Positions 24,828 through 34,129 are shown, counted from the first letter of the stretch. The stretch: 49,953 nucleotides of DNA from an uncultured Alphaproteobacteria bacterium (GCA_902575065.1 CACGPU010000010.1:1-49953), one strand, 5' to 3'. The notes: generated by a model from the sequence alone, not told the origin. Numbers and translations are program-made.

Positions 24828-24902
24828 TGGCATCTCCTACGGGAATCGAACCCGTGTCTTCACCGTGAAAGGGTGATGTCCTAACCGCTAGACGAAGGAG
24901 AC
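24828..24902 (-). tRNA. tRNA-Glu (anticodon UUC)
   Basis: A 75-base cloverleaf on the minus strand. The acceptor stem GTCTCCT pairs with AGGAGAT, the discriminator is G and the CCA end is encoded (24830-24828). The D arm is CGTCTAGCGGTTAGGAC, the anticodon loop CTTTCAC gives UUC, and the T arm contains GGGTTCGATTCCC. It lies between recJ and the aminotransferase gene. Confidence 0.96.
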
Positions 24903-24949
24903 ATCGGTGTTTAAAACAAACAAAATAGCTAGATTTACTAAAAAATCAA

Positions 24950-26668
24950 TCAATGAATATCTTCAAGATGAATTATAGTTTTTTCACTATAAGTATCTTT
25001 TTTTACCTTAAAATAGCAATTAAACTCAGGTTTGTTTGATAAATAATTTTTTAATTCTTTCGATGATATATCGAAGAACATGCCTTCACATGAAAAGCCA
25101 AGATTATCAGATACTTTTAATTTTGCATGCTTATCTTTAAAAATTTGTAATATTTCAATTTTAGCATTTTCAATTTTAAATATTGGCTCAGCATTTTGTT
25201 GGCCAAAGGGACTTAAAGACTCAAGGTCGCTTAAAAGATTATTATTGATCACATTAACATCAATTAAAGAGTCATATGACTTTTCATTTAAAATTTCCAA
25301 GTTATTTGTCTCTTCAATTAAAAAGTTTTTAAAGTCATCAACATTTTCTTTTTTTAAAGTAAAACCACAAGCTTTATGGTGACCACCACCTTTTATCAAA
25401 ATACCTTTTTCCGTAGCTTGCATCATCAATAATCCAATATTTTTTTCACCCTGCGATCTACCTGATCCAACAACCAAATCGTTTGATTGAGTCATTACAA
25501 ATGATGGACGATTATTAATACGCATTAATCTTCCAGCTATAATTCCTACAACGCCAATATGCCATTTTTCATCATAGAAAAAATTTATATTTAAATTGTT
25601 ATTGATGTTAATATCTATTTCTTTAACTATTTTCGATTGAATTTTTTGTCTGTTTTGATTGTGTAGCTCAATAATTTGTGCAAACTGAACAGCTTGGTGT
25701 ATATTTTCTGAAGATAAAAGATTATAAGCGAGTAAAGACTCTCCCATTCTTCCTCCAGCATTAATTCTAGGGCCTATAATATATCCGAGATGGTACTCTG
25801 ATATTTTTTGTTTTATCTTCAAAAGATTAATAAGAGTTTGTAAGCCTTTATTACTGTTATCAGAATTAATTATTCTCAGTCCTTGTTTTACAAGTGTTCG
25901 ATTTATATTGTTTAAAGGAACTAAATCACAAATAGTAGCAAGAGAAACAAGATCTAAATATTGTAATACGTCTTTTTTTTCAAATATTTCCTCATTGTTT
26001 AAAAAAACGATAACTAAAAATGATAGAGCTGTTGCACATAAATCATCAAGATTAGATTTATCCTCCGGTGTTTTAGGATTTATAACAATCGATTCATTAA
26101 AATAATGATCACATTCATGATGATCAATTACAAGAAGTTCTGCACCTTGGCTGTTAATATACTTCTGTTCATCAAAATTATTGCTACCACAATCTAAAAC
26201 CAAAATGTTCGAGCTAAATTCTAGTAATTTATTACAGGCGGGTGTGCTTAATCCATACCCTTCATTTAATCTATTTGGAATATAAACAAAAACCTCAATT
26301 TCAAATTGAGTTAGATATTTTTTGAAAATTGATGCAGCACAGGCTCCATCTACATCATAATCTGAGAATATAGAAATTTTTTTATCATTTTTTATTTTTT
26401 TAAAAAATGAAGTTATTTTTTTTAAATTATTTAATTTTAAAATTTCATTAAAAGATATGTTATCTTTTAATTTTGAAATTAAAAAATTTGGTATTTTACT
26501 AATTTTACGATTTATTAATAATTTTGAAAGATTAATAGATATATTATTCTTTTGAGCTACTTCAAAAACTAATTCATCATTTAAATCTGAATTTAATGGT
26601 CTCCAAATAGTACCGTTAAAACTCTTATCAGTAGTCAAGTTGTTTGATGTCAAAGTTGTGTTTTCCAT
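24950..26668 (-). CDS. recJ: Single-stranded-DNA-specific exonuclease RecJ
   Basis: A 572-residue DHH-family 5'-3' exonuclease used in recombination and mismatch repair. The first acidic motif is SDYDVDGACAAS, the DHH motif itself is LVIDHHECD, followed by INPKTPEDKSNLDDLCATAL, and the DHHA1 domain has GPRINAGGRMGESLLAYNLL and GSGRSQGEKNIGLLM with GGGHHKACGFTL. I chose the ATG at 26668 over the TTG just before it. Either start overlaps the 3' end of glpX by more than 40 bases. Length is normal. It is the last gene of a hom-glpX-recJ run. Confidence 0.92.
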   Translation of the reverse strand: MENTTLTSNNLTTDKSFNGTIWRPLNSDLNDELVFEVAQKNNISINLSKLLINRKISKIPNFLISKLKDNISFNEILKLNNLKKITSFFKKIKNDKKISIFSDYDVDGACAASIFKKYLTQFEIEVFVYIPNRLNEGYGLSTPACNKLLEFSSNILVLDCGSNNFDEQKYINSQGAELLVIDHHECDHYFNESIVINPKTPEDKSNLDDLCATALSFLVIVFLNNEEIFEKKDVLQYLDLVSLATICDLVPLNNINRTLVKQGLRIINSDNSNKGLQTLINLLKIKQKISEYHLGYIIGPRINAGGRMGESLLAYNLLSSENIHQAVQFAQIIELHNQNRQKIQSKIVKEIDININNNLNINFFYDEKWHIGVVGIIAGRLMRINNRPSFVMTQSNDLVVGSGRSQGEKNIGLLMMQATEKGILIKGGGHHKACGFTLKKENVDDFKNFLIEETNNLEILNEKSYDSLIDVNVINNNLLSDLESLSPFGQQNAEPIFKIENAKIEILQIFKDKHAKLKVSDNLGFSCEGMFFDISSKELKNYLSNKPEFNCYFKVKKDTYSEKTIIHLEDIH

Positions 26669-27581
26669 CAATCTCTCTAATAGTTCCTGTTTTTGAACGC
26701 ATCACAATAGAGTGTGTCGTAGCAAAATTCTTGTTTATGTTAATTCCACGAAGCATTGTACCATCAGTTACACCTGTAGCTGAAAACATAACATCTCCTT
26801 TAGCTAAATCGTTGAGCTTATAAATCTTATCTAAATTTGTTATGCCTGTTTTTTTCGCTCTATCAGTCTCTTGGTCATTATAAAAAATAAGCTGCCCCTC
26901 TAAATATCCTCCAACACATTGTAAAGCGGCAGCGGCTAGCACACCCTCTGGAGCGCCACCTATACCGTAATACATATCAATGTTACTACTATCTATGACA
27001 GAGGAAATGACAGCACTGACATCTCCATCACCAATAATTTTTATTCTAGCACCTGCAGATCTTATTATTTCAATATCTTCTTGGTGTCTTTCTCGATCTA
27101 AAACACATATTACTAAATCCTCAGTATTAATTTTTTTATATTCTGCAAGTGCTTTTATATTTGATCTAAGATCTTGGCTGAGAGATACAACATTTTCATT
27201 TTCAACCTTTGCTGAAATTTTTCTCATATAAACATCTGGTGCATTTAAAAAACCACCCTCTTGAGCCAACGCAATAACAGCCATAGCGTTCTCTCCGCCT
27301 TTTGCAGTTATTGTAGTGCCCTCTAAAGGATCAAGGGCTATATCCACATTAGGGCCACCCTGACCAACTTTCTCACCTATATAGAGCATGGGTGCTTCAT
27401 CTCTCTCACCCTCACCTATAACTACTGTCCCAGATATTGTAAGAGAATTTAGGCATTTTCTCATTGCGTCAACTGCAGCCTGATCAGCTGCCTTTTCATT
27501 TCCTCTTCCAATATGTTTAGAAGCAGCTAATGCTGCGAATTCAGAAACTCGAACTAACTCAATAGCAAGATTTCTATCCAA
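26628..27581 (-). CDS. glpX: Class II fructose-1,6-bisphosphatase
   Basis: A 317-residue Li+-sensitive-fold phosphatase for gluconeogenesis. Metal and phosphate sites are visible in IGEGERDEAPMLYIGE (55-70) and LDPLEGTT (83-90), with YGIGGAPEGVLAAAALQ in the second half. It is the GlpX type rather than class I Fbp, as usual in SAR11-like genomes. It starts 8 bases inside the end of hom and its own last 41 coding bases overlap recJ, so the hom-glpX-recJ trio is tightly coupled. Confidence 0.92.
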   Translation of the reverse strand: MDRNLAIELVRVSEFAALAASKHIGRGNEKAADQAAVDAMRKCLNSLTISGTVVIGEGERDEAPMLYIGEKVGQGGPNVDIALDPLEGTTITAKGGENAMAVIALAQEGGFLNAPDVYMRKISAKVENENVVSLSQDLRSNIKALAEYKKINTEDLVICVLDRERHQEDIEIIRSAGARIKIIGDGDVSAVISSVIDSSNIDMYYGIGGAPEGVLAAAALQCVGGYLEGQLIFYNDQETDRAKKTGITNLDKIYKLNDLAKGDVMFSATGVTDGTMLRGININKNFATTHSIVMRSKTGTIREIDGKHNFDIKQLDY

Positions 27582-28860
27582 TATTTTCCTCTATCCTGAT
27601 AACTGATATCTCGTTTTTAATAAAACTTGTCTTCTTTAAATTATTTACAACTTGAGTGATATTTTTTATACCAACAGGATCAGATATAATAATTATAGGA
27701 ACAACTTTTTCATTATTAGTATTCAATTGAATTATAGATTTTATAGAAATTGATTTTTGAGAAAATAATTGGGCAATCGATTTAAGAACACCAACTTTAT
27801 TGAGCACAGACATTCTTAAGTAATATGGTCTAATTCTTTGAGATTGATTGACAAACTTTGCATTCAACATTTGTGAGTATTTTTTTATAAAAATACCTTT
27901 AATAGAAGAATAATTAATAAATCTCTTTATATCTGAGATAATAGAAGTAGCTGTCGGGTAACCTCCAGCTCCTTTGCCAACTAAGCTAGTTTTTAAAAAA
28001 TTCTCACCTTCTAAAGTAATAACGTTTTCTTCAAAATTAGTTTTTGCAATCAAACTTGAATCTGGCACAAAACATGGTGCTACAGATGAAAAAAACTTAT
28101 CTTTATATCTCTCTGTTAAAGAGACAAGTTTTAATTTATAACCAAGGTTAAGACCTTGTTCTAAATCTATTAGCTTAATATTTTCAATTCCATCATAGTG
28201 CATATCAGAAAATTTAAACTTTTTTCCAAAAGAAATATTTGAGAGTAAAACAAGTTTGTGCATAGCATCTTTTCCAGATAAATCAGCACTAGAGTCTTGT
28301 TCAGCAAATCCATTTTTAATAGCTTGTTCTAATGTTTCTTTGAAACTGATCTTATTTTCATACATTTTTGAAATAATATAGTTAGTTGTGCCATTAAAAA
28401 TTCCATAAATTGAATTAACCTTTGAGGGGTGAATACTATTCTCTATTGTTCTTATTACTGGCACAGCACCCAATACAGCAGCCTCAAAACCTAAAAATAA
28501 ATTCGACTTATCAAAGCCCTCAAAAAACAAACTAGACTTTTCTGCTAATTGAGCCTTATTAGCAGTAATAAGAGATATTTTATTTTTTAAACAAAATTTA
28601 TATAGATCATTTATGTACTTTCCTGTACCTCCAATAGTTTCAATGATTAAATCAGGTTTAAATTGGATTAAGCTCTTATAATCGCCAACCCATTTGTATT
28701 TACTAATATTGATTATTCTTTTCTTTTTCTTATTTTTTGCACCAATAGCAACTATTTCAAATTTAGTATCATCTAAAATATATGAATTTTTTTCTAATAG
28801 CTTTACAACATGAGAGCCTACGACTCCTAAACCTAAAACTGCTATTTTAATCTTGTTCAT
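27574..28860 (-). CDS. hom: Homoserine dehydrogenase
   Basis: A 428-residue monofunctional enzyme reducing aspartate semialdehyde to homoserine for threonine and methionine. The NAD(P) motif GLGVVGSHVVKLL is at 10-22; the substrate domain has TANKAQLAEK, YGIFNGTTNYIISKM, ADLSGKDAMHKLVLLS and GKGAGGYPTATSI; a C-terminal ACT domain (about 345-425) starts YYLRMSVLNKVGVL and is the likely threonine feedback site. The GHGNATT-type context of the family is kept. It is preceded by a small overlapping membrane ORF and followed by glpX. Confidence 0.93.
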   Translation of the reverse strand: MNKIKIAVLGLGVVGSHVVKLLEKNSYILDDTKFEIVAIGAKNKKKKRIINISKYKWVGDYKSLIQFKPDLIIETIGGTGKYINDLYKFCLKNKISLITANKAQLAEKSSLFFEGFDKSNLFLGFEAAVLGAVPVIRTIENSIHPSKVNSIYGIFNGTTNYIISKMYENKISFKETLEQAIKNGFAEQDSSADLSGKDAMHKLVLLSNISFGKKFKFSDMHYDGIENIKLIDLEQGLNLGYKLKLVSLTERYKDKFFSSVAPCFVPDSSLIAKTNFEENVITLEGENFLKTSLVGKGAGGYPTATSIISDIKRFINYSSIKGIFIKKYSQMLNAKFVNQSQRIRPYYLRMSVLNKVGVLKSIAQLFSQKSISIKSIIQLNTNNEKVVPIIIISDPVGIKNITQVVNNLKKTSFIKNEISVIRIEENIG

Positions 28861-29068
28861 TTTGAGATTTTAAAATTTGTTCTTTTCTAATATTACTCTT
28901 TTCGTTAAATTCCTCTAATTCTTTTTTCTTTTCCATCAAATTTTTATCAAAATTTTGGAATGATCTTTCGCAAGAAATAGTAATTATTAATAGTGAAATG
29001 ACAGAAAAAATAAATAAAAAATTATCTTTTAGAGAACTGAAAACTTCGTCTAGCTTTTTGCCTACCAT
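28847..29068 (-). CDS. Small predicted membrane protein between rpsI and hom, unrecognised
   Basis: A 73-residue frame filling the otherwise empty 161 bases between rpsI and hom. It has one strong hydrophobic helix (about 16-33, [18 protein letters not shown]) followed by a charged, probably coiled-coil tail ([23 protein letters not shown]). The only usable start is the ATG at 29068, 47 bases inside the end of rpsI; its stop lies 14 bases inside hom. The shape recalls small divisome or envelope proteins, but I do not recognise a family. Overlap at both ends is consistent with the packing seen elsewhere here, yet chance openness in AT-rich DNA cannot be excluded. Confidence 0.42.
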   Translation of the reverse strand: MVGKKLDEVFSSLKDNFLFIFSVISLLIITISCERSFQNFDKNLMEKKKELEEFNEKSNIRKEQILKSQNEQD

Positions 29069-29411
29069 ACTTTTTTCGTTCTACTGTTCTAGAGTCTCTT
29101 GTTAAAAACCCATTTTTCTTTAAAACATCTTTGGTGTTTGGATCTATTTTTGTTAAAGCTCTGCTAAGTCCATGTTTAATAGCTCCAGCTTGACCAGATA
29201 AACCTCCGCCTAATACTGTAATTCTAAGATCCACAGAATCTGATTTTTTTGCAACCTCTAATGGTTGGTTAATTATCATTCTTAATGCTTTATCAGGAAA
29301 ATAATCATCAATATTTTTTTTATTAATTGTTATATTTCCTGTTCCATTAGAAACCCAAACTCTTGCAATAGACTCTTTACGTCTTCCAGTACTATAGACT
29401 TGATCAGACAT
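29022..29411 (-). CDS. rpsI: 30S ribosomal protein S9
   Basis: A 129-residue ribosomal protein. [15 protein letters not shown] near the N-terminus, [19 protein letters not shown] in the middle and the basic C-terminal tail [17 protein letters not shown], which reaches the P-site tRNA, are all conserved. It overlaps the end of rplM by 8 bases, the standard L13-S9 operon. Confidence 0.97.
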   Translation of the reverse strand: MSDQVYSTGRRKESIARVWVSNGTGNITINKKNIDDYFPDKALRMIINQPLEVAKKSDSVDLRITVLGGGLSGQAGAIKHGLSRALTKIDPNTKDVLKKNGFLTRDSRTVERKKYGRQKARRSFQFSKR

Positions 29412-29871
29412 TTACTTCGTTCTTCCTATTAATAGACTTAAAATCTAAGTTTTTTGGATTTTGAGACTCATGTGGATGATTGGCATCTCTATAAAGTTTT
29501 ATATTATTTTTCATAAGGTCTCTAAATAAAGGAGAGTTTGGAAGCATTCCTTTTATTGCTTTTTTAATAATATCATCAGATTTATTATTTTCTTTTAGTT
29601 TGTCAGGTGTAGTTTCTTTAATTCCACCAGGGTGACCAGTGTGTTTGTAATATTTTTTGTCAGTGTTTTTATTACCTGAAAATTTTACTTTATCTGTGTT
29701 GATAATAATTACACCATCCCCGACTGGTAAATTAGGGGAATATTGTGGTTTGTTTTTACCTTTAAGAATTAAACTTACCCTTGAAGCAAGCCTGCCTACA
29801 GAGATATCTGTGGCATCTAGTAAATGCCATGCTTTTTGAAATTCAGATTTTTTTAAAGTAGTAGTTTTCAC
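29404..29871 (-). CDS. rplM: 50S ribosomal protein L13
   Basis: A 155-residue ribosomal protein, recognised by [25 protein letters not shown] at about 15-39, [24 protein letters not shown] and KGMLPNSPL. The start is GTG at 29871 with no evident Shine-Dalgarno. The C-terminal tail of about 12 residues ([10 protein letters not shown]) extends past the usual PQ-rich end. It leads the rplM-rpsI operon and has a likely promoter about 40 bases upstream. Confidence 0.96.
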   Translation of the reverse strand: MKTTTLKKSEFQKAWHLLDATDISVGRLASRVSLILKGKNKPQYSPNLPVGDGVIIINTDKVKFSGNKNTDKKYYKHTGHPGGIKETTPDKLKENNKSDDIIKKAIKGMLPNSPLFRDLMKNNIKLYRDANHPHESQNPKNLDFKSINRKNEVNV

Positions 29872-29910
29872 GATAGAGGGAATATAAGTAAAATCATTAA
29901 AAAAGCAAGG

Positions 29911-29916
29911 ATTATA
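29911..29916 (-). promoter_or_regulatory. Likely -10 element of the rplM-rpsI promoter
   Basis: A perfect TATAAT on the minus strand, within CTATAATCC, 40 bases upstream of the rplM start in the 106-base gap between rplM and tRNA-Pro. A -35 at 17-18 bases (CAATTA/TCAATT) matches poorly, which is common for SAR11-like promoters. Transcription would start near 29905. Confidence 0.45.
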
Positions 29917-29977
29917 GATAAAATTTTCCTCATTAATTGATAATAAACTTAATTTTTAAACATTATTCTCATTTTTT

Positions 29978-30054
29978 TGGTCGGGGGTACTGGACTTGAA
30001 CCAGCGACCTCACGCCCCCCAGACGCGCACTCTACCAGACTGAGCTAACCCCCG
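29978..30054 (-). tRNA. tRNA-Pro (anticodon GGG)
   Basis: A 77-base cloverleaf on the minus strand. Acceptor stem CGGGGGT pairs with ACCCCCG, discriminator A, encoded CCA at 29980-29978. The D arm is TAGCTCAGTCTGGTAGAG, the anticodon loop CTGGGGG gives GGG, and the T arm contains CTGGTTCAAGTCCAG. Its 5' end is one base from the stop of the MerR-type gene upstream, so it may be processed from that transcript. Confidence 0.95.
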
Positions 30055-30055
30055 A

Positions 30056-30364
30056 TTATCTTGACTTTTTTAATAGTCCCAATAAATCCTTTAAGTCTGA
30101 GAGGATATTATCATCTAGCGATTTCATTTTAAGCTTTGATTTTGATAAATAATCGTTGACACCATCAAGTGTCAATTTTTGAACATCAAGTAAGTATTTT
30201 ATTTTTTTTAGAAGAAGCAAATTTTCATAATCATATAATCTATGTCCAGATTGAGTTCTGATAACTTTAAGTTTTTTAATTCTACTCTCCCAAAATCTAA
30301 TTGTATGTTTCTGCTCTCCCACTAAATGAGATACGTCATCAATATTATAAAAATTTTTGTTCAT
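30056..30364 (-). CDS. MerR-family DNA-binding protein
   Basis: A 102-residue protein with an N-terminal MerR helix-turn-helix: FYNIDDVSHLVGEQKHTIRFWES, then the wing RTQSGHRLYDYENLLLLKKIKYLL, then a short helix for dimerisation. No effector domain or metal-binding cysteines are present. MerR proteins of this size next to ihfA are standard in alphaproteobacteria, where their target is not established. It overlaps ihfA by 4 bases and ends one base before tRNA-Pro. Confidence 0.87.
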   Translation of the reverse strand: MNKNFYNIDDVSHLVGEQKHTIRFWESRIKKLKVIRTQSGHRLYDYENLLLLKKIKYLLDVQKLTLDGVNDYLSKSKLKMKSLDDNILSDLKDLLGLLKKSR

Positions 30365-30636
30365 AAGACTAATTTATTTGATTTTTTAAAACTTATAACT
30401 TTTCTAGATTTTATTAAATACTCCTCTTTAGTTTTTGGATTTCTACCTATTCTCTCATTTTTTTTTTTTATTTTAAATGAACCAATATTACTTATTGATA
30501 AATCAGAAATAATCATTTCATTGCTCCAAATTTCAAGAATTTTATCAATTTTTTTGTAAACAGTGGAGTATGCTATACCAAATTCAATAGATATTTGTTT
30601 AGCAATACTCTCTCTGGTTGCTTTATCTTGAGACAT
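30361..30636 (-). CDS. ihfA: HU/IHF-family DNA-bending protein, probably IHF alpha
   Basis: A 91-residue histone-like protein. The dimer helices run over residues 1-45, ISNIGSFKIKKKNER starts the beta arm, and GRNPKTKEEYLIKSRKVISFKKSNKL is the IHF-type arm tip and C-terminus. I chose the ATG at 30636 (MSQDKATRESIAK), overlapping plsX by 14 bases; a start at 30651 would add MRLRK that the family lacks. Position between plsX and the MerR gene is the alphaproteobacterial ihfA locus. The sequence is divergent, so HU identity cannot be wholly excluded. Confidence 0.84.
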   Translation of the reverse strand: MSQDKATRESIAKQISIEFGIAYSTVYKKIDKILEIWSNEMIISDLSISNIGSFKIKKKNERIGRNPKTKEEYLIKSRKVISFKKSNKLVL

Positions 30637-31627
30637 TTTTCTTAATCTCATTTAATAAATCATTGTCAATACATTTTATACCAAACTCTATAGCATTCGC
30701 GAATGCATGTGAGTCAGCATTACCGTGACTTTTAATTACAATACCATTTACACCTATAAATATACCACCATTGTAATTTCTAGGATCAATTAAATTTTTA
30801 AAGTCTTTGAAATTTTTTTTTAAAAGAAAAGATAGTATTTTTGAGAAAGAGGTGGAGGTTAGACTTTTTTTTAGAGAGTCGGTTATGAATTTAGATACAC
30901 CCTCAGCCGTTTTCAACGCAATATTTCCAGAAAATCCATCTGTGACAATAACATGATTATGTGTTGAGGTAATTTCATCAGCTTCTACAAATCCTTGATA
31001 ATTTATTCTTTCATCACTCTTCATTAATTCATGTGTCTCTTGAATCAAATTATTGCCTTTGAGCTCTTCTGATCCAATATTTAAAAGTGCCACTTTGGTA
31101 TCAATTTGTGGATAGAGAACTTTGTAATAGGTACTACCCATAACAGCAAAATCTAAAAGATTTTCTGAGTTGCACTCAGCATTTGCTCCCAAATCTAAAA
31201 AACATACAGGATGTTTATCTGACGGAAAAAGTGAGGCAATTGCAGGTCTAGTAATATTTTCAATGGTTCTAAGATAGACAGTTGAGTAAGCCATCATTGC
31301 ACCAGTGTTTCCTGCTGAAATAGTTATTTGATTTTTGTTTTCTTTTAAATTTAAAATAGCATTTGACATAGAACTATTTCGATTGTCCTTTTTTAAAGCG
31401 TCACTTGGTTTCATTTCTGGAGTAATAAAATTTTTAGATTGTATCCATTCAGAGTCAGCAAATAAATTTGAAAATGATGCTTTAAATTTCTCGTAAATAT
31501 GTCTATCGGAATGTAAATTGAATTTAATAGAAGGTTCTTTTGTTCGGGCTATTAATGCACCCTCTAAAACTGATTGTGGAGCAAAGTCTCCACCATGTAG
31601 GTCAAGGTTTATTATATATTTTCTCAT
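30623..31627 (-). CDS. plsX: Phosphate acyltransferase PlsX
   Basis: A 334-residue enzyme making acyl-phosphate from acyl-ACP for the PlsY route to phosphatidic acid. INLDLHGGDFAPQSVLEGAL at the N-terminus (usual D-x-x-GGD-x-x-P), ISAGNTGAMMAYSTVYLRTI, FLDLGANAEC and VTDGFSGNIALKTAEGVSKF are conserved. It is membrane-peripheral with no helices spanning. fabH, which normally lies between plsX and ihfA, is missing here. The gene is divergent from bamE with 49 bases between starts. Confidence 0.93.
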   Translation of the reverse strand: MRKYIINLDLHGGDFAPQSVLEGALIARTKEPSIKFNLHSDRHIYEKFKASFSNLFADSEWIQSKNFITPEMKPSDALKKDNRNSSMSNAILNLKENKNQITISAGNTGAMMAYSTVYLRTIENITRPAIASLFPSDKHPVCFLDLGANAECNSENLLDFAVMGSTYYKVLYPQIDTKVALLNIGSEELKGNNLIQETHELMKSDERINYQGFVEADEITSTHNHVIVTDGFSGNIALKTAEGVSKFITDSLKKSLTSTSFSKILSFLLKKNFKDFKNLIDPRNYNGGIFIGVNGIVIKSHGNADSHAFANAIEFGIKCIDNDLLNEIKKNVSR

Positions 31628-31676
31628 AAATGTTTATTATTGCTTTAAGGAAACTTATACCTTATTTGTTTTTATT

Positions 31677-32009
31677 GTGAATATTTTAAAAATACCTTTA
31701 ATTTTCGTGGCCTTATTTAGCTCAATAATTTTATCTTCTTGCTCTAAAGAGGTATATTTTTCTGGTATTTCAGAAAACAGTCTGAATGAAATTAAAGAAA
31801 ATTATCAAAATATTAATTACTCAAAAGAAGATGTGGTAGCAATTATTGGACCTCCATTAATAAAAGAAAACTCAGATAATTTGTGGATTTATAGAACGGA
31901 TAAAAAAACAGGAATTGCTGCTTTTAAACAAACTGTCTACAACAAGACCTTAAAATTTAAATTTGAAAATAATATTTTAAGGTCCGTTGAAGAAATCAAC
32001 TTAAATTAA
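31677..32009 (+). CDS. bamE: BamE-type outer-membrane lipoprotein
   Basis: A 110-residue lipoprotein of the BAM outer-membrane assembly complex. With the GTG start at 31677 the protein begins with a short signal peptide and a lipobox L19-S20-S21-C22 ([14 protein letters not shown]), so C22 would be lipidated. The mature part has the SmpA/OmlA fold: a helix ([26 protein letters not shown]) and strands with NLWIYRT and [11 protein letters not shown]. Longer starts upstream overlap plsX and would bury the signal peptide. The only plus-strand gene in the second half of the window; its stop shares a TTAA with hppA. Confidence 0.82.
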   Translation: MNILKIPLIFVALFSSIILSSCSKEVYFSGISENSLNEIKENYQNINYSKEDVVAIIGPPLIKENSDNLWIYRTDKKTGIAAFKQTVYNKTLKFKFENNILRSVEEINLN

Positions 32010-34129
32010 ATAATATTTAAGTGCACAACTATTGATAGTAAGAGGATAGATACTATATTTGTGATTTTAATCATTGGGTTAACAGCTGGTCCAGCTGTAT
32101 CCTTATAAGGATCGCCAACAGTATCTCCAGTAACTGATGCTTTATGAGTTTCACTGCCTTTTCCTCCTAAGTTACCATCTTCTATATATTTTTTTGCATT
32201 ATCCCATGCACCGCCACCTGCTGTCATCGAGATAGCTACAAAGAAACCAGTGATTATAACTCCTATTAAAAGAGCTCCAAGAGCTTGAAAGGCAGTATTG
32301 ACACTACCTGTAAGAGAATAAACGCCAAAGAAAATAATAACTGGTGAAAGTACAGGCAATAAAGATGGAATGATCATCTCTTTTATGGCTGCTTTTGTAA
32401 GTATATCAACACACTTTCCGTAGTCAGGCTTTTCTTTTCCAGACATTATGCCTTTTTTTTCTTTAAACTGTTGTCTCACCTCTAAAACAACTGAACCAGC
32501 TGCTCTTCCTACTGCGGTCATGCTTAAAGCACTAAATAAGAAAGGTAGTAATCCACCTAGTAATAATCCAATTATGACGTAAGGTTCTGATAAATCAAAA
32601 GATACATTGAAAGCATTGTTGCCAGTTTCTTGACTAAAGAATTTTAGGTCTTCAGTGTAAGCAGCAAATAAAACTAATGCACCCAATCCAGCCGATCCAA
32701 TAGCGTAGCCTTTAGTAACAGCTTTAGTAGTATTTCCAACAGCATCTAAGGCATCTGTTCTCTCTCTAACTCTCTTATTCAAACCTGACATTTCAGCAAT
32801 ACCGCCTGCATTATCTGTAACTGGTCCATATGCATCTAAAGCGACCACCATTCCAGCAAGAGCTAACATTGATGTGACTGCGATAGCTATACCAAATAGT
32901 CCTGCAGTTGAAAAAGTGAGGCCTATTCCTGCACATATAATCAAGACAGGTATAGCTGTTGACTCCATGCCCATAGCTAGGCCCTGAATAATATTAGTCG
33001 CATGACCAGTTTGAGAGGCTTCTGCAACACTTTTTACAGGTCTATATTCAGTGCTAGTATAATATTCAGTGATAAAAACAAGTGCCAAAGTAATCACTAA
33101 TCCGTAAACCGCGCAAAGAAATAAATCCATTCCGTTGTACCATTTATTTCCCAATTGGAAAAATTGGTCAAAGCCAATTGAATATTGAGTTATAAGTGCG
33201 AATAAAATTACAGAAATAAATAATGTCATGAAAAATCCTTTGTACAATGCTCCCATAATTGAAGATTTAGGAGTGGAGATTGATACAAACTTTGAACCAA
33301 TAATTGATGCTAATATACTAGACCCTGCGATTAATAACGGATAAATGGTTAGTTCGCTTACAGCTCCTTGAAAGATAATAGCTAGAACCATTGTTGCAAC
33401 AATTGAAACAACATAAGTTTCGAATAAGTCTGCTGCCATACCTGCACAGTCTCCAACGTTATCTCCAACATTATCTGCTATCACAGCTGGGTTTCTTGGG
33501 TCATCCTCAGGAATATTTTTTTCTACTTTTCCTACCAGATCAGCTCCAACGTCTGCACCTTTTGTAAAAATTCCCCCGCCCAGTCTTGCAAATATGGAAA
33601 TTAATGAAGATCCAAAACCAAGAGCTACTAGCGGTTCTATAAGCTCTCTTCCTGTTCTTTCAAATCCAAAATATAGTATCATAAAATACCCTGCTATACC
33701 TGCTAAAGCCAAACCAACGACCAACAATCCTGTGACTGCTCCGGCGTTGAAAGCAACATAAAGACCTTTTTTTAAAGAGGAACTTGCAGCTTGAGCTGTT
33801 ATAACATTTGCTCTTACTGAGACGTTCATACCGATATAACCAGCAAGGCCTGATAAAACTGCACCAATCAGAAAACCTACGGGAACATCATAGATGTGTT
33901 TAAATGGTATTAAAAAGAATGCAAAGAATATTACAATACCAACAATTGCTATGGTTGTGTACTGACGGTTAAGGTAAGCTTTGGCTCCTTCTTGAATAGC
34001 ACTAGAAATTGTTACCATTCTTTTAGTGCCTTTAGGTAAACTTAATATTTTATTAGTTGTGAATATTCCGAAAGCAATAGCCGCTATTGCAGCAAATATT
34101 ACTATTTGCAAGAACTGTATTTGAGACAT
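32006..34129 (-). CDS. hppA: Membrane pyrophosphatase, K+-independent H+-pumping type
   Basis: A 707-residue, roughly sixteen-helix pump that couples pyrophosphate hydrolysis to ion export. The substrate site is visible in [20 protein letters not shown] (184-203) and [21 protein letters not shown] (219-239), repeated in character near the C-terminus ([27 protein letters not shown]). K469 in GNTTKA marks the K+-independent class; K+-dependent enzymes have Ala there, and the K+-independent ones are proton pumps. It salvages energy from biosynthetic pyrophosphate, fitting a low-energy marine life. No potassium requirement or Na+ pumping is expected. Confidence 0.95.
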   Translation of the reverse strand: MSQIQFLQIVIFAAIAAIAFGIFTTNKILSLPKGTKRMVTISSAIQEGAKAYLNRQYTTIAIVGIVIFFAFFLIPFKHIYDVPVGFLIGAVLSGLAGYIGMNVSVRANVITAQAASSSLKKGLYVAFNAGAVTGLLVVGLALAGIAGYFMILYFGFERTGRELIEPLVALGFGSSLISIFARLGGGIFTKGADVGADLVGKVEKNIPEDDPRNPAVIADNVGDNVGDCAGMAADLFETYVVSIVATMVLAIIFQGAVSELTIYPLLIAGSSILASIIGSKFVSISTPKSSIMGALYKGFFMTLFISVILFALITQYSIGFDQFFQLGNKWYNGMDLFLCAVYGLVITLALVFITEYYTSTEYRPVKSVAEASQTGHATNIIQGLAMGMESTAIPVLIICAGIGLTFSTAGLFGIAIAVTSMLALAGMVVALDAYGPVTDNAGGIAEMSGLNKRVRERTDALDAVGNTTKAVTKGYAIGSAGLGALVLFAAYTEDLKFFSQETGNNAFNVSFDLSEPYVIIGLLLGGLLPFLFSALSMTAVGRAAGSVVLEVRQQFKEKKGIMSGKEKPDYGKCVDILTKAAIKEMIIPSLLPVLSPVIIFFGVYSLTGSVNTAFQALGALLIGVIITGFFVAISMTAGGGAWDNAKKYIEDGNLGGKGSETHKASVTGDTVGDPYKDTAGPAVNPMIKITNIVSILLLSIVVHLNII

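Noticed and set aside
31518-31676. Longer bamE reading back into plsX
   Set aside because: The extension is antisense to plsX, is not family-like and would place the lipobox about 75 residues from the N-terminus; the GTG at 31677 gives a normal lipoprotein signal.
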